Positions 9,248 through 19,797 are shown, numbered from the stretch's first letter. The stretch is 64,000 bases of DNA from an endosymbiont of unidentified scaly snail isolate Monju (GCF_000801295.1 NZ_AP012978.1:2215001-2279000); one strand, 5' to 3'. Numbers and translations are program-made. Notes: a model not told the origin generated them from the sequence alone.

Positions 9248-9607
9248 TCAGGAACAACCGCCCTGCGAGCCGCAGGTGCCACAACCGCCCCCCGTGGGTT
9301 GCAGGTTGTTGAATACGAAACGTGCCTCGGCACCCTCGCCCACGAAGTCGATCTCGACTCCGCGGATGTGTTCCAGGGTGGCCGGATCGACGATCACCTT
9401 GACGCCTTCATATTCGCGCACCCGGTCGTCGTCGTTGAGCTGGTCGGTGAAGGTCATGCCGAAACTCACGCCGCTGCAACCGCCGGGCGTGGCAAACACA
9501 CGGATGCCCTCGATTTTGTCCTCGACCTGCCCCATCAGCTCGGCCATCTTGTCCTGCGCGGGCAGGGTCAGAGACAGTTCGGAATCGGTCAGTACTGCAG
9601 CGCTCAT
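9248..9607 (-). CDS. HesB/IscA family Fe-S protein with atypical CxxC tail
   Basis: A 119-aa A-type carrier homologue. The first ligand cysteine is in TPGGCSGVSFGM (C44), and the fold pattern (VKVIVDP...L) is intact. The usual C-terminal CGC is replaced by CGTC (C109, C112) with an extra cysteine at C118 in a Gly-rich tail. Known A-type carriers use C-x-C, so cluster geometry may differ. The paralogue at 3554 is a canonical ErpA. It converges on hemJ across a shared terminator. Whether it is a carrier, scaffold or storage variant cannot be told from sequence alone. Confidence 0.85.
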   Translation of the reverse strand: MSAAVLTDSELSLTLPAQDKMAELMGQVEDKIEGIRVFATPGGCSGVSFGMTFTDQLNDDDRVREYEGVKVIVDPATLEHIRGVEIDFVGEGAEARFVFNNLQPTGGGCGTCGSQGGCS

Positions 9608-9703
9608 CTCGCTATTACCCCGGGAAGCCAGTGGGAAACGACTTCATTGTAGCACCCCCGCCGGGCAGCAAAACCCGTAACAGGTCAAGGCAAAGTCATC
9701 TTC

Positions 9704-10198
9704 TCACAGCATGCGCCGCGCGCGCAGACCGTAGAGATGTCGTTCGGCATCCACCAGGTGCTGCCCCCAGTGCAGACGGTAGCCGCTGCCCCAGCTGCGC
9801 AGGGTCGGCAGAGCGGTGTGTTCCTGGTCCAGTCGGTCCAGGCCGGCCTTCAGCTCCCAATAGATATCGGCCAGATCATCGGCCAGGCTGCCGCTCTGCT
9901 CCTGCCAATCGCGCCCCACGTCGAACTCGGTCCAGTAGCTGTCGAGTTCGCCAAGTGCCTGGCGCAGACGGGAAAACAGGGAAAAACGACGCTCCGGGTC
10001 GATGTCCGAGAGCAGGTCGTCGGCCTCGCCGGGATCGTCCAGGGTCTCGATAGCGGCGTGCAGTCGCGGCAGCAGCCGGGCCAGCTTTGCCAGGAAAGCG
10101 ACAGAATCAGCCTCCGGCGCCTTGTCGAAGTCCTCGATGAAGGCACAGTACTCACGCGCGATGCGGGTCAGGTGCCCGACGGATTCGACTGGAGACAT
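9704..10198 (-). CDS. DUF5063 domain-containing protein
   Basis: Soluble, acidic, all-helical 164-aa protein of unknown function, matching the DUF5063 pattern (FCAFIE-like segment near the N-terminus, WELKAGLDRL, and a terminal RLHWGQHLVDAERHLYGLR). GGAGGG stands ~4-5 nt upstream of ATG 10198; a longer frame exists but lacks such a site. It lies between the atypical A-type carrier and rubredoxin on the same strand; no functional link is evident. Confidence 0.7.
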   Translation of the reverse strand: MSPVESVGHLTRIAREYCAFIEDFDKAPEADSVAFLAKLARLLPRLHAAIETLDDPGEADDLLSDIDPERRFSLFSRLRQALGELDSYWTEFDVGRDWQEQSGSLADDLADIYWELKAGLDRLDQEHTALPTLRSWGSGYRLHWGQHLVDAERHLYGLRARRML

Positions 10199-10304
10199 GG
10201 TCCCTCCCCGGCTCCGGAGCCCCGGCGCCCTTTGATGTTGCACTGACTGAGTGTAGACCAGAATCCCGGCGCCACGGCAACGCCGCGCCTGTCCGGCAGG
10301 GATG

Positions 10305-10469
10305 TCAGATCTCCATCATCTCGAAGTCTTCCTTGCCGGCCCCGCATTCCGGGCATTTCCAGTTGATCGGCACATCTTCCCAGCGAGTACCAGGCGAAAT
10401 GCCCTCGTCGGGCACCCCCTTGGCCTCGTCGTAGACATAGCCACAGATCACGCACATGTAGACCTTCAT
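10305..10469 (-). CDS. Rubredoxin
   Basis: A 54-residue electron carrier with one Fe(SCys)4 site, ligands C6 and C9 (CVICG) and C39 and C42 (CPECG). The aromatic core residues Y11, Y13 and W38 of the family are present. The second of two adjacent ATGs (10469) is chosen because AGGAG sits 6 nt upstream. Rubredoxins commonly feed electrons to alkane hydroxylases or to oxygen/superoxide detoxification; no such partner is adjacent. It diverges from thiD. Confidence 0.95.
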   Translation of the reverse strand: MKVYMCVICGYVYDEAKGVPDEGISPGTRWEDVPINWKCPECGAGKEDFEMMEI

Positions 10470-10526
10470 CATTCTCTCCTGTCCGTGCAGGTCATTCTGC
10501 CAGAAGACGCAACCGACGATGTTGTA

Positions 10527-10540
10527 GCATGCGCGCATGC
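10527..10540. repeat. Perfect 14-bp palindrome overlapping the thiD start codon
   Basis: GCATGCGCGCATGC is self-complementary and contains the thiD ATG (10537-10539). It could be an operator or sequester the start codon; it could also be chance in GC-rich DNA. No TPP riboswitch fits in the 67-nt rubredoxin/thiD spacer. Confidence 0.4.
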
Positions 10541-11316
10541 AAGAGCGTCCCACCGTGTTGTTCATCGGCGGCCACGACCCCAGTGGCGGTGCCGGTATCC
10601 AGGCCGACATCGAGACGGCCCAGGCGCTGGGCTGCCGCGCCGCCAGTCTGGTCACCTGCCTGACCACCCAGGACAGCCGCAATGTGCGTGCCCTGCACCC
10701 CCAGCCAGCCGAGGATCTGCTGAGCCAACTGGACTGCCTGCTCGCCGACATGCGCCCGCAGGCGATCAAGATCGGTCTGCTGGGCAGTGCCCAGGTGATC
10801 CCGTCGCTGGCCGAACGCCTGGCCACACTGGGTGTACCTCTGGTACTCGACCCGGTGCTGGCCGCCGGTGGCGGACAGCGCCTGGCGGACGAGCGCCTGG
10901 TAACGGCCATCCGTCGCCACCTGCTGCCGCTGACCACCCTGCTCACCCCCAACCGGGCCGAGGCCCGGCGACTGGCCATGACCGCCGAACCCGATACTGC
11001 CGCCCGCGAGCTGCGGGGCCTGGGGGCGGGTGCCGTGCTGCTCACCGGTGCCGACGAGGCGCGGGGCGACCAGGTGATCAACCGCCTGTTCCACGAGACG
11101 GGTGAACAGGACTTCAACTGGCCGCGGCTGCCCCACAGCTACCACGGGTCGGGCTGCACCCTGGCCGCGGCCTGTGCCTGCGGCCTGGCGCGGGGTGGTG
11201 ATCTCGTATCCGTGACCGAACAGGCTCAGGCCTGGACCTGGCAGGCACTGGCACACGCCGAACACCCCGGCCACGGCCAGTGGCTGCCGCGCCGCCTGGC
11301 GGAGACGGAACCGTGA
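10537..11316 (+). CDS. thiD: Hydroxymethylpyrimidine / phosphomethylpyrimidine kinase
   Basis: ThiD phosphorylates HMP twice to HMP-PP for thiamine synthesis (ribokinase fold, cytoplasm). The 259-aa protein starts with [18 protein letters not shown] and has the PfkB-type end [18 protein letters not shown] containing the catalytic Gly-rich anion hole. Length is normal. No convincing ribosome-binding site precedes the ATG, which lies in a palindrome. It overlaps thiE by GTGA and heads a run of seven overlapping genes. Confidence 0.95.
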   Translation: MQERPTVLFIGGHDPSGGAGIQADIETAQALGCRAASLVTCLTTQDSRNVRALHPQPAEDLLSQLDCLLADMRPQAIKIGLLGSAQVIPSLAERLATLGVPLVLDPVLAAGGGQRLADERLVTAIRRHLLPLTTLLTPNRAEARRLAMTAEPDTAARELRGLGAGAVLLTGADEARGDQVINRLFHETGEQDFNWPRLPHSYHGSGCTLAAACACGLARGGDLVSVTEQAQAWTWQALAHAEHPGHGQWLPRRLAETEP

Positions 11317-11966
11317 AGACGCTGCGCGGCTTCCCCTTCCAGGGGCTCTACGCCATCACCGACCGAACCTTGTGCGGCAACCACCTGACCGAACGGGTAG
11401 CCCAGGCCATCGCCGGCGGTGCGCGGGTGATCCAGTACCGTGACAAGACTCGGGATCACGCACGCCGGCGCGCCGAGGCCGAAGCCCTGCTGGCGCTGTG
11501 CCGCGCACACGGGGTGCCCCTGCTGATCAACGATGATGTCGCCCTGGCCTCGACCATCGGCGCCGACGGGGTGCACATCGGCCGCGAGGACGGCGCCCTG
11601 GCCGACGCCCGTGCCGCTCTGGGGCCACGGGCCATCATCGGCGTTTCCTGCTACGACCGCTTCGGCATCGCCGAGCAGGCGGTCGCAGACGGGGCCGACT
11701 ACGTCGCCTTCGGGCGCTTCTTCCCCTCACGCAGCAAGCCGCAGGCGGTACAGGCGCACCTCGAACTGCTGCACCGCGCGCGCCGCGAATTGCCCTGCCC
11801 CGTGGTTGCGATCGGGGGGATTACTGCGCAGAATGGCCAGCCATTGATCGAGGCCGGCGCCGACCTGCTGGCGGTTATCGCCGGGGTGTTCGGCCACCCC
11901 GATGTCACCGCCACGGCACGGCGCATCAGCCAGTTGTTCCAGACCCATTCGGAGATCACCGCATGA
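11313..11966 (+). CDS. thiE: Thiamine-phosphate synthase
   Basis: ThiE condenses HMP-PP with thiazole phosphate to give thiamine phosphate. This is a TIM-barrel protein of 217 aa with GLYAITDR, the substrate-binding [25 protein letters not shown] and the C-terminal phosphate-binding VAIGGIT. The GTG start at 11313 overlaps the thiD stop (GTGA) and has GGAG ~9 nt upstream. It overlaps hemL by ATGA, so it is coupled on both sides. Confidence 0.95.
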   Translation: MKTLRGFPFQGLYAITDRTLCGNHLTERVAQAIAGGARVIQYRDKTRDHARRRAEAEALLALCRAHGVPLLINDDVALASTIGADGVHIGREDGALADARAALGPRAIIGVSCYDRFGIAEQAVADGADYVAFGRFFPSRSKPQAVQAHLELLHRARRELPCPVVAIGGITAQNGQPLIEAGADLLAVIAGVFGHPDVTATARRISQLFQTHSEITA

Positions 11967-13246
11967 GCGACGCCAGCCAGCGCTTCCAGCACGCCCAGCA
12001 ACACATCCCTGGTGGGGTGAACTCACCCGTGCGCGCCTTCAAGGGCGTGGGCGGCGAGCCGGTGTTCATCGACCACGCCAGCGGCGCCTACATCTTCGAC
12101 CCGGACGGTCGGCGCTACATCGACTACGTGGGGTCCTGGGGACCGATGATCCTCGGCCACGCCCACCCCGAGGTGCTGGCGGCCGTCGAGGAGACCGCGC
12201 GCCGCGGCCTGTCTTTTGGCGCGCCGACCGAGATCGAGACGCGCATGGCCGACAAGGTGTGCGAGCTGGTGCCCTCGATCGACCTGGTGCGCATGGTGTC
12301 CTCGGGCACCGAGGCCACCATGTCGGCGATTCGCCTGGCGCGCGGTTTCACCGGGCGCGACCACATCGTCAAGTTCGAGGGTTGCTACCACGGGCATTCC
12401 GATTCGCTGCTGGTGAAGGCCGGCTCGGGCGCGCTCACCCTGGGCGAACCCTCCTCGCCCGGGGTGCCGGCGGCACTGGCCGAACTGACCCTCACCCTGC
12501 GCTACAACGACGCCGAGCAGGTGCGCCAGGTGTTCGCCGAGACGGGCGAGCGCATCGCCTGCGTCATCGTCGAGCCGGTGGCCGGCAACATGAACTGCAT
12601 CCCCCCGGTACCGGGTTTCCTCGAGACCCTGCGCGAGGTCTGTGACCAGTATGGCAGCGTGCTCATCTTCGACGAGGTGATGACCGGCTTCCGCGTGTCC
12701 CTCGGCGGCGCCCAGGGACACTACGGCATCCGTCCCGACCTGACCACCCTGGGCAAGGTGCTCGGCGGCGGCATGCCGGTGGGCGCCTTCGGCGGACGCC
12801 GCGACATCATGGAACACATCGCCCCGCTCGGCCCGGTCTACCAGGCCGGCACCCTGTCGGGCAACCCGGTGGCCATGGCCGCCGGGCTCCAGACCCTGGA
12901 ACTGATCTCCACGCCCGGCTTCCACGAAGCCCTGGCCGGCAAGGTCGAGCGCCTGGTCGAGGGCATTCTCGCGCAGGCCCGCAGCGCCGGCGTGCCCATG
13001 ACCCCCAACCGCGTGGGCGGCATGTTCGGCCTGTTCTTCACCGCGGCCGACCAGGTCACCGACTTTGCCGGAGCCACCGCCTGCGACCAGGAACGCTTCC
13101 GCCGTTTCTTCCACGGCATGCTCGAAGAAGGCGTGTACCTGGCACCCTCGGCCTTCGAGGCCGGCTTCGTCTCCTCGGCGCACAGCGACGAGGACCTGCA
13201 GGCAACCATCGACACGGCTGGCCGCGTGCTCTCCCGGCTGACTTGA
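11963..13246 (+). CDS. hemL: Glutamate-1-semialdehyde 2,1-aminomutase
   Basis: PLP enzyme converting glutamate-1-semialdehyde to 5-aminolevulinate, the C5 route into haem and other tetrapyrroles. The full-length 427-aa protein has the [12 protein letters not shown]-terminus, FDEVMTGFR, and the PLP lysine K265 in [11 protein letters not shown]. It overlaps thiE (ATGA) and dedA (TTGA). The thiE-hemL neighbourhood is widespread in gammaproteobacteria. Confidence 0.97.
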   Translation: MSDASQRFQHAQQHIPGGVNSPVRAFKGVGGEPVFIDHASGAYIFDPDGRRYIDYVGSWGPMILGHAHPEVLAAVEETARRGLSFGAPTEIETRMADKVCELVPSIDLVRMVSSGTEATMSAIRLARGFTGRDHIVKFEGCYHGHSDSLLVKAGSGALTLGEPSSPGVPAALAELTLTLRYNDAEQVRQVFAETGERIACVIVEPVAGNMNCIPPVPGFLETLREVCDQYGSVLIFDEVMTGFRVSLGGAQGHYGIRPDLTTLGKVLGGGMPVGAFGGRRDIMEHIAPLGPVYQAGTLSGNPVAMAAGLQTLELISTPGFHEALAGKVERLVEGILAQARSAGVPMTPNRVGGMFGLFFTAADQVTDFAGATACDQERFRRFFHGMLEEGVYLAPSAFEAGFVSSAHSDEDLQATIDTAGRVLSRLT

Positions 13247-13842
13247 TCGATTCGTTCGCCCCCCTGCTCGACTGGATCGCCCAGCACCCCGAGTACGCGG
13301 GCTGGGTGATCTTCGGCATGGCCTTCGCCGAGTCGCTGGCCATCATCGGCATACTGGTGCCTGGGGTGGTGATCCTGTTCGGCGCGGGCACCCTGATCGG
13401 CTCGGGGGTGCTCGAATTCTGGCCGATGTGCGCCTGGGCGGTGGCCGGCGCGATACTCGGCGACGGCATCAGCTACGCCATCGGCCACCATTTCGACTAC
13501 CTGGCCGAGCGCTGGCGCTGGTTCCGCCTGCACCCCGATCACCTCGAGCGGGCACACCGCTTCTTTGTGCAATGGGGAGACGTGAGCATCGTGCTGGGCC
13601 GCTTCTTCGGCCCCATCCGTGCCCTGGTACCCCTAGTCGCCGGCCTGATGGACATGCCGCCGAAGCGTTTCTACCTGGCCAATGTGCTCTCGGCCCTGGC
13701 CTGGGCCCCTGCCTACCTGCTGCCCGGCATGCTGGTGGGCGAGGCGGTGGACGAAGGCAACTGGACCCGGGTGGGCGTCGCCGGTGCAGGCGTCGCCGTG
13801 GTGCTCGGCCTGCTGTTCCTGCTGCGCAAGCGTTTCACATGA
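13243..13842 (+). CDS. DedA family membrane protein
   Basis: A 199-aa integral membrane protein of the DedA/SNARE-associated family, whose members act in envelope homeostasis and, in some cases, undecaprenyl-phosphate or phosphatidylethanolamine flipping. Visible hallmarks are the E..LP(V)PG block ([22 protein letters not shown]), the G...G..ISYAIG helix and [18 protein letters not shown] with the conserved arginine. The TTG start overlaps the hemL stop codon, consistent with translational coupling. The exact substrate is unknown. Confidence 0.9.
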   Translation: MIDSFAPLLDWIAQHPEYAGWVIFGMAFAESLAIIGILVPGVVILFGAGTLIGSGVLEFWPMCAWAVAGAILGDGISYAIGHHFDYLAERWRWFRLHPDHLERAHRFFVQWGDVSIVLGRFFGPIRALVPLVAGLMDMPPKRFYLANVLSALAWAPAYLLPGMLVGEAVDEGNWTRVGVAGAGVAVVLGLLFLLRKRFT

Positions 13843-14447
13843 GCACCACTCTTCTCGACTACCTGCGCCATGGCCTCCCGGAGGGCGGCAGCCGCTACCG
13901 TGGCCACGGTGTCGACGACCCGTTGAGCGAGACCGGCTGGACCCAGATGCGCGCCACCCCCGCTGCGCTCGGCGGCTGGCAGGTGGTGGTCAGCTCGCCG
14001 CTGACCCGCTGCGCAGCCTTCGCGCAATGGCTGGCCGAGACGCACGACCTGCCCCTGCTCATCGACGAGGACCTGCGCGAAGTCGGCCTGGGCGACTGGG
14101 AAGGCCGCACCCGCGCCGAGTTGCAGGCCGAGCGCGCCGACGAGTACCACGCATGCTACGCAGACCCGGTGCACAACCGTCCCGCCGGCGCCGAACCACT
14201 GGAGGCCTTCGGCACCCGGGTGGCCACGGCCTTCCAGCGCATTGCTGCCCGCCATGCTGGACAACGGGTGCTGGTGGTCGCGCACGCCGGGGTGATCCGC
14301 GCCACCCTGGGGCATGTGCTCGCCGCCCCACCCGCCAACTGGTATCGTGCCGCGGTGGACAATGCCGCGATCAGCCGCTTCGCTCACGATGGCGAAAGCG
14401 CAAGGCTGGTCTGGCACAACTGGCGCCCACCGGAGGCCTCCTCGTGA
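13839..14447 (+). CDS. Histidine phosphatase family protein
   Basis: A 202-aa phosphoglycerate-mutase-like phosphatase. The catalytic histidine is in YLRHGLPEGG (R10-H11-G12), followed by SSPLTRC, the acidic EVGLGDWEGR segment and VVAHAGVIR with the second histidine. The pattern resembles CobC/alpha-ribazole phosphatases and small generic phosphatases; no cobalamin genes are present here, so cobC is not assigned. It overlaps dedA by ATGA and the next gene by GTGA. Confidence 0.88.
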   Translation: MSTTLLDYLRHGLPEGGSRYRGHGVDDPLSETGWTQMRATPAALGGWQVVVSSPLTRCAAFAQWLAETHDLPLLIDEDLREVGLGDWEGRTRAELQAERADEYHACYADPVHNRPAGAEPLEAFGTRVATAFQRIAARHAGQRVLVVAHAGVIRATLGHVLAAPPANWYRAAVDNAAISRFAHDGESARLVWHNWRPPEASS

Positions 14448-14989
14448 ACATGATCCGCGTGCTGTTCAAGCTGTTGCTCCTGGTCGCCGTGCTGTTCGTG
14501 GGCATCGGCCTGTTCCTGCCCGACCGGGCGCGGGTGGAGCGCGAGATCCTCATCGACACCCCGCCGGAACAGGTGTATCCCCTGATCGCCGACCTGCGCC
14601 AGTTCCAGCGCTGGTCGCCCTGGCGCCGGCACGTGGCGGACACCCGCTTTCACTTATCGGAACCGGCCAGCGGACCAGGCGCCGCCCTGAGCTGGGACAG
14701 CGGCGAAGAAGGCACTGGCGGCAGCATGACCATCGAAGAGACCCAGCCTCCGCGGCGCATCGTCATGCGCCTGCGTTTCGGCCAGGACCGCGAGGCGCGG
14801 ATCGAGTTCCTGATCGAGCCGGCCGGGACCGGCGGCAGCCGTGTGCGCTGGCGATTCGACACCGCCTTCGGCCACGATATCTTCGGCCGCTACGTGGGCC
14901 TGATGCTCGACGGCATGCTGGGTCCGGATTACGAGACCGGCCTGCGCGATCTCAAGCGCCTGGCCGAGGAGAAGCACGACAATGACTGA
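14444..14989 (+). CDS. SRPBCC (START/Bet v1-like) family protein
   Basis: A 181-aa protein with one N-terminal hydrophobic anchor (VLFKLLLLVAVLFVGIGLFL) and a hydrophobic-ligand-binding SRPBCC fold: REILIDTPPEQVYPLIADLRQFQRWSPW, later RIVMRLRFG and a C-terminal helix FGRYVGLMLDGMLGPDYETGL. Function unknown; this type resembles polyketide-cyclase-like proteins. GTG 14444 is chosen because GGAGG lies 7 nt upstream and it overlaps the previous stop. It overlaps the next gene by 8 nt. Confidence 0.85.
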   Translation: MNMIRVLFKLLLLVAVLFVGIGLFLPDRARVEREILIDTPPEQVYPLIADLRQFQRWSPWRRHVADTRFHLSEPASGPGAALSWDSGEEGTGGSMTIEETQPPRRIVMRLRFGQDREARIEFLIEPAGTGGSRVRWRFDTAFGHDIFGRYVGLMLDGMLGPDYETGLRDLKRLAEEKHDND

Positions 14990-15944
14990 GAGACTGTACG
15001 AACACCTTGATGCCCATACCACCCTGATCGACTGCCGCCTCTACCGCCCGCAACTGGCGGCCTGTTACCTGGTCGCCGATGGCGACCAACTGGCGCTGAT
15101 CGACTGCGGCACCCGGCACTCGGTGCCGCAGATCCTCGAGGCGATCGCCGCCATCGGCGCCCGCCCCGAGCAGGTGCGCTGGATCATCCCCACCCATGTG
15201 CACCTCGACCACGCCGGAGGGGCGGGCGTGCTGATGCAACATTGTCCGAACGCCACCCTGGTCACTCACCCGCGGGGAGTGCCGCACCTGATCGATCCAT
15301 CGAAACTGCAGGCCGGTGCCTCCGCCGTCTATGGCGAGGCCGCCTTCGCGCGCGACTTCGGCGCACTCGAGCCCGTGCCCAAGGCACGCACCCTGGCCGC
15401 CACCGACGGTGAGCGCCTGGCGCTGGGCGGGCGCGAACTGCTGTTCGTGCACACTCCCGGCCACGCCAATCACCATGGCTGCATCCTGGACACGACCAGC
15501 GGCTATCTGTTCACCGGCGACACCTTCGGCCTGGGCTACCGCGAACTGGCGCAACCCTCGCCCTTCCTCGTCGCCACCACCACCCCGGTGGCCTTCGACC
15601 CCGATGCCTGGTTGAGCACCCTGGAACACCTGCTCTCGCTCGATCCACAGGCCGTCTGTCTCACCCACTATGGCTGCTACCCCCAACCGGCGGCACTGGC
15701 GCCCATGCTGCGCGAGAGCATCGAGGCCCACCGGCGCATCGCCCTGGAGGAAGAACCCCGGGGCGAGGAAGGCCGGGACCAGCGTCTGCGTGAGGCCGTC
15801 GGCCAACTGCTGGTGGAAACCGCTGCGGCACATACCGGTCTGCCGCGCGAGACGGTCCACGAAGTGCTCGCCGGGGACATCACGCTCAACGCCCAGGGAC
15901 TGGCGGTCTGGCTGGCACGACGTGCAAAGCGACGTGCTTCCTAG
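14982..15944 (+). CDS. Metallo-beta-lactamase-fold hydrolase
   Basis: A 320-aa cytoplasmic protein with the binuclear metal motif THVHLDHAG (H72, H74, D76, H77), then HTPGHANHH and FTGDTFG supplying further ligands. The C-terminal ~90 residues form a helical extension with YGCYPQPAAL. Family members include glyoxalase-II-like thioesterases and phosphodiesterases; the substrate cannot be assigned. It is the last of the seven overlapping thiD-to-MBL genes. Confidence 0.88.
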   Translation: MTERLYEHLDAHTTLIDCRLYRPQLAACYLVADGDQLALIDCGTRHSVPQILEAIAAIGARPEQVRWIIPTHVHLDHAGGAGVLMQHCPNATLVTHPRGVPHLIDPSKLQAGASAVYGEAAFARDFGALEPVPKARTLAATDGERLALGGRELLFVHTPGHANHHGCILDTTSGYLFTGDTFGLGYRELAQPSPFLVATTTPVAFDPDAWLSTLEHLLSLDPQAVCLTHYGCYPQPAALAPMLRESIEAHRRIALEEEPRGEEGRDQRLREAVGQLLVETAAAHTGLPRETVHEVLAGDITLNAQGLAVWLARRAKRRAS

Positions 15945-16000
15945 GCGCGGACCAATCCCCTCATGGAAATCAGCGCATGGATGCCGGGCAGAGCGCCCCG

Positions 16001-16006
16001 TATAAT
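16001..16006 (+). promoter_or_regulatory. Consensus -10 element upstream of aroG
   Basis: TATAAT, 25 nt before the aroG ATG, is a perfect -10 hexamer in an otherwise GC-rich spacer. No good -35 is visible at 16-18 bp, so assignment rests on the -10 alone. Confidence 0.35.
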
Positions 16007-16030
16007 GGCCGACCTCCCAGGAATATCGCC

Positions 16031-17083
<1,053 letters not shown>

Positions 17084-17093
17084 TTCCCGGCGT

Positions 17094-19268
17094 TCAGCCG
17101 ATCATGCGTGAAACCTTGAGCACCTCGGGGATGGCGCGGATACGGCGGAAGATGGCGGCCAGGTGCTTGCGGTCACGCAGCGTGATGGCAAAACGCAGGC
17201 TGGTGCTCAGGCCGTCGCGCTCCTCGCTGCGCACCTCCTCGATGTTGGAGCCGGCCCCGGCGATGGCCGAGGCGACCGTTGCCAGCAGGCCGCGCTGGTT
17301 GCCGGCGTCCACACGGATGGTGGTGGTGAACTCGCCCTCGACCTGATCGGCCCATTGCACATCGATCCAGCTCTGTCCCTGGCGGCGGAAGTCGCCCAGG
17401 TTGGGGCAGTTCTGGTGATGCACCACCATGCCGCGCCCCGGCGAGAAGATGGCCACCACCGGGTCGCCGGGGACGGGGCCGCAGCACTTGCCGAAGCTCA
17501 CCACCAGCCCCTCGCTACCCTTGATGACCAGCGAACCGGCCGCCGCCTCGTCGCCCTCATCCTCGTGATCGTGCAGCACCAGCAGGCGCGCTACCAGGCG
17601 GGCCATGCGGTTGCCCAGGCCGATCTGCTGCAACAGCTCATCGAGATCGGGATGCCCCAACTCCTCCAGCGCCGCCTGCAACTCCTCATGGCCAATGTCT
17701 TCCAGGCGCACGTCCAACAGCTCCAGTTCACGCTCGAGCAGCCGCCGCCCGAGCTCGATGGCCTCACGCTGCTCCAGGCGCTTGAGATAGGAACGGATGG
17801 TGGCACGCGCCTTGCCGGTGACCACGAAGTTCAGCCAGGCGGGATTGGGCCGGGCGTCGGGCTTGGTGATGATCTCCACCGTCTGCCCGCTGCGCAGCGG
17901 GGTGCGCAGCGGCGCAAGCTGGCGATCGACCCGCGCCGCCACGCACTGGTTGCCGATGTCGGAGTGCACCGCGTAGGCGAAATCGATCGCCGTGGCGCCG
18001 CGCGGCAGCACGATGATTTTGCCGCGCGGGGTGAACACGTAGACCTCGTCGGGAAACAGGTCGACCTTGACGTGCTCGAGGAACTCGATGGAGTTGCCCG
18101 AGCTCTTCTGCACCTCGAGCAGGCCACGCAGCCATTCGGCAGCAGCGTCCGAACTGAGATTGCCGGCCGGCGCACCCTTGTACTGCCAGTGGGCCGCGAT
18201 GCCCTGCTCGGCCACGCGGTGCATGTCGCGGGTACGGATCTGGATCTCGATGGGGATACCCTGGGGACCGAACAGCACGGTGTGCAGCGACTGGTAGCCG
18301 TTGGCCTTGGGGATGGCGATGTAGTCCTTGAAGCGTCCCGGCATGGGACGGTAGAGATTGTGTACCGCGCCGAGCACGCGATAGCAGGTGTCCACCGAAT
18401 CGACCACGATGCGGAAGGCGAACACGTCGGCCAGGTCGTTGAGCGACTGCTTCTTGTCGCGCATCTTGCGGTAGATGCTGTAGACCCGCTTCTGCCGGCC
18501 ATAGACCTCACCTTCCAGGCCTTCCTGCTCGAGACGCGCCGTGATGACCTTCTGCACGTCCTCGACAAGCTCGCGACGGTTGCCACACAGGCGCTTGAGC
18601 GCGGCACGCAGCACCCGGTCGCGCCATGGCCAGTAAGCGCTCATGCACAGGTCTTCCAGCTCGTGCCGGATGCTGTTGATGCCCAGACGGTTGGCGATGG
18701 GAACGTAGATCTCGAGGGTCTCGCGCGCGATGCGTCGCGCCTTGGTCGGCTTCATCACCCCCAGGGTACGCATGTTGTGCAGGCGGTCGGCCAGCTTGAT
18801 GAGGATGACCCGGATGTCGCGGGTCATGGCCAGCAGCATCTTGCGGAAATTCTCGGCCTGCGCCTCGGCGCGGGAGCGGAAGTTCAGGTGTGTCAGCTTG
18901 CTGACCCCGTCGACCAGCTCGGCCACGCCTTCGCCGAACTCTTCGGTCAACCGCTCCTTGGAGATGCCGGTATCCTCGATGACATCATGCAACAGGGCGG
19001 CCATCAGGCACTCGTGGTCCATGCGCAAGAGGATACGCGCCACCGCGATGGGGTGATAGACGTAGGGTTCGCCGGAGAGGCGCTTCTGGCCCTCGTGGGC
19101 CTCGGCACTGAACAGGTAGGCGCGATAGGCTTCACGCACCTGGTCGGCATCGAGATAGGTTTCGAGTTCGGCCAGCAGGTCACTGACCAGGAAACGCTGC
19201 TCGACCGCCGCCTGCGCGGCCTCCTCGCCACTCTGTTTCAGGGGTGGATCGGCAGCGTCGCGCGACAC
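17094..19268 (-). CDS. spoT: Bifunctional (p)ppGpp synthetase/hydrolase SpoT
   Basis: Rel/Spo enzyme making and degrading the stringent alarmone (724 aa, full length). The N-terminal HD hydrolase domain is intact (YHPIAVA with H72; LLHDVIEDTG with H94-D95), so hydrolysis is expected. The synthetase region carries YRKMRDKK, GRFKDYIAIPKANGYQSLHT and EIQIRT. A TGS domain (VYVFTPRGKIIVLPRGATAIDFAY) and a C-terminal ACT domain follow. It lies immediately downstream of rpoZ in the classic gmk-rpoZ-spoT order. Confidence 0.97.
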   Translation of the reverse strand: MSRDAADPPLKQSGEEAAQAAVEQRFLVSDLLAELETYLDADQVREAYRAYLFSAEAHEGQKRLSGEPYVYHPIAVARILLRMDHECLMAALLHDVIEDTGISKERLTEEFGEGVAELVDGVSKLTHLNFRSRAEAQAENFRKMLLAMTRDIRVILIKLADRLHNMRTLGVMKPTKARRIARETLEIYVPIANRLGINSIRHELEDLCMSAYWPWRDRVLRAALKRLCGNRRELVEDVQKVITARLEQEGLEGEVYGRQKRVYSIYRKMRDKKQSLNDLADVFAFRIVVDSVDTCYRVLGAVHNLYRPMPGRFKDYIAIPKANGYQSLHTVLFGPQGIPIEIQIRTRDMHRVAEQGIAAHWQYKGAPAGNLSSDAAAEWLRGLLEVQKSSGNSIEFLEHVKVDLFPDEVYVFTPRGKIIVLPRGATAIDFAYAVHSDIGNQCVAARVDRQLAPLRTPLRSGQTVEIITKPDARPNPAWLNFVVTGKARATIRSYLKRLEQREAIELGRRLLERELELLDVRLEDIGHEELQAALEELGHPDLDELLQQIGLGNRMARLVARLLVLHDHEDEGDEAAAGSLVIKGSEGLVVSFGKCCGPVPGDPVVAIFSPGRGMVVHHQNCPNLGDFRRQGQSWIDVQWADQVEGEFTTTIRVDAGNQRGLLATVASAIAGAGSNIEEVRSEERDGLSTSLRFAITLRDRKHLAAIFRRIRAIPEVLKVSRMIG

Positions 19269-19277
19269 CGGTCAGGC

Positions 19278-19565
19278 TCAGCCTTCGTCCTGCGGCTCCT
19301 CGAAGGCCCCCAGTTCCCCGGCCAGGGCCGCAGCCAGCTCCTCGTCGATGGACTCCTCGCTCTCTTCCGGCTCTTCCAGGATGTCGCGGGTGATCAGTCC
19401 CTCGGCGATCTCGCGCAGGGCCACCACGGTCGGCTTGTCGTTCTCCCAGGGCACCAGCGGCTCGACGCCATTGGCCAGCTGGCGCGCGCGCTTGGCGGCC
19501 ATCAGGACCAGATCGAACCGGTTGTCCAGATGCTCCAGACAGTCTTCGACAGTGATACGGGCCAT
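19278..19565 (-). CDS. rpoZ: RNA polymerase omega subunit
   Basis: Small 95-aa subunit that helps fold and hold beta-prime and forms part of a ppGpp site. [30 protein letters not shown] is the canonical N-terminus; the C-terminus is acidic. spoT starts 9 nt after it. A 261-nt spacer with REP-like repeats separates it from gmk. Confidence 0.97.
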   Translation of the reverse strand: MARITVEDCLEHLDNRFDLVLMAAKRARQLANGVEPLVPWENDKPTVVALREIAEGLITRDILEEPEESEESIDEELAAALAGELGAFEEPQDEG

Positions 19566-19690
19566 GTGCTACTCCAAAAAACCGTGTTTCCGCGGGATTT
19601 CCGCGGGAATAAAGGCGAATTGTACCCCAGAATGCCCTTTCGCGGCCAATCGGCCGAAGTCTGGCCCCGGGAGCGGTTCGGCACGGAATG

Positions 19691-19797
19691 GGTTCGGCCC
19701 GTGGACGGACCTCCTACCGGTGGGAGCGGCGTCCTCGCCGCGAACGGTTCGGCCCGGGGACGGGCCTCCTACAGATAGGAGCGGCGTCCCGCTGCGA
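19691..19797. repeat. REP-like repeat cluster (A-B-A-B)
   Basis: Four alternating units fill the gmk/rpoZ spacer: A units (GGTTCGGCCC..GGAC..CCTCCTAC) at 19691-19717 and 19746-19772, and B units (GGGAGCGGCGTCCTCGCCGCGAA or variant) at 19722-19744 and 19776-19797. B units are imperfect palindromes (GCGGCG..CGCCGC). The same units recur near 29.85, 43.26 and 46.13 kb. They resemble the GTAGGAGCGGC-type REP elements of Pseudomonas and Xanthomonas. Confidence 0.8.

Noticed and set aside
10470-10536. TPP riboswitch before thiD
   Set aside because: The spacer is 67 nt and lacks the conserved CUGAGA and ACCUGA-type THI-box elements.
13839-14447. Assignment as cobC
   Set aside because: The phosphatase motif is generic and no other cobalamin synthesis genes occur in the window.
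17163-19778. Very long open frame on the plus strand opposite spoT and rpoZ
   Set aside because: It is a GC-rich antisense shadow: its translation is low-complexity His/Gly/Leu-rich text with no family features, and the minus strand encodes complete spoT and rpoZ.
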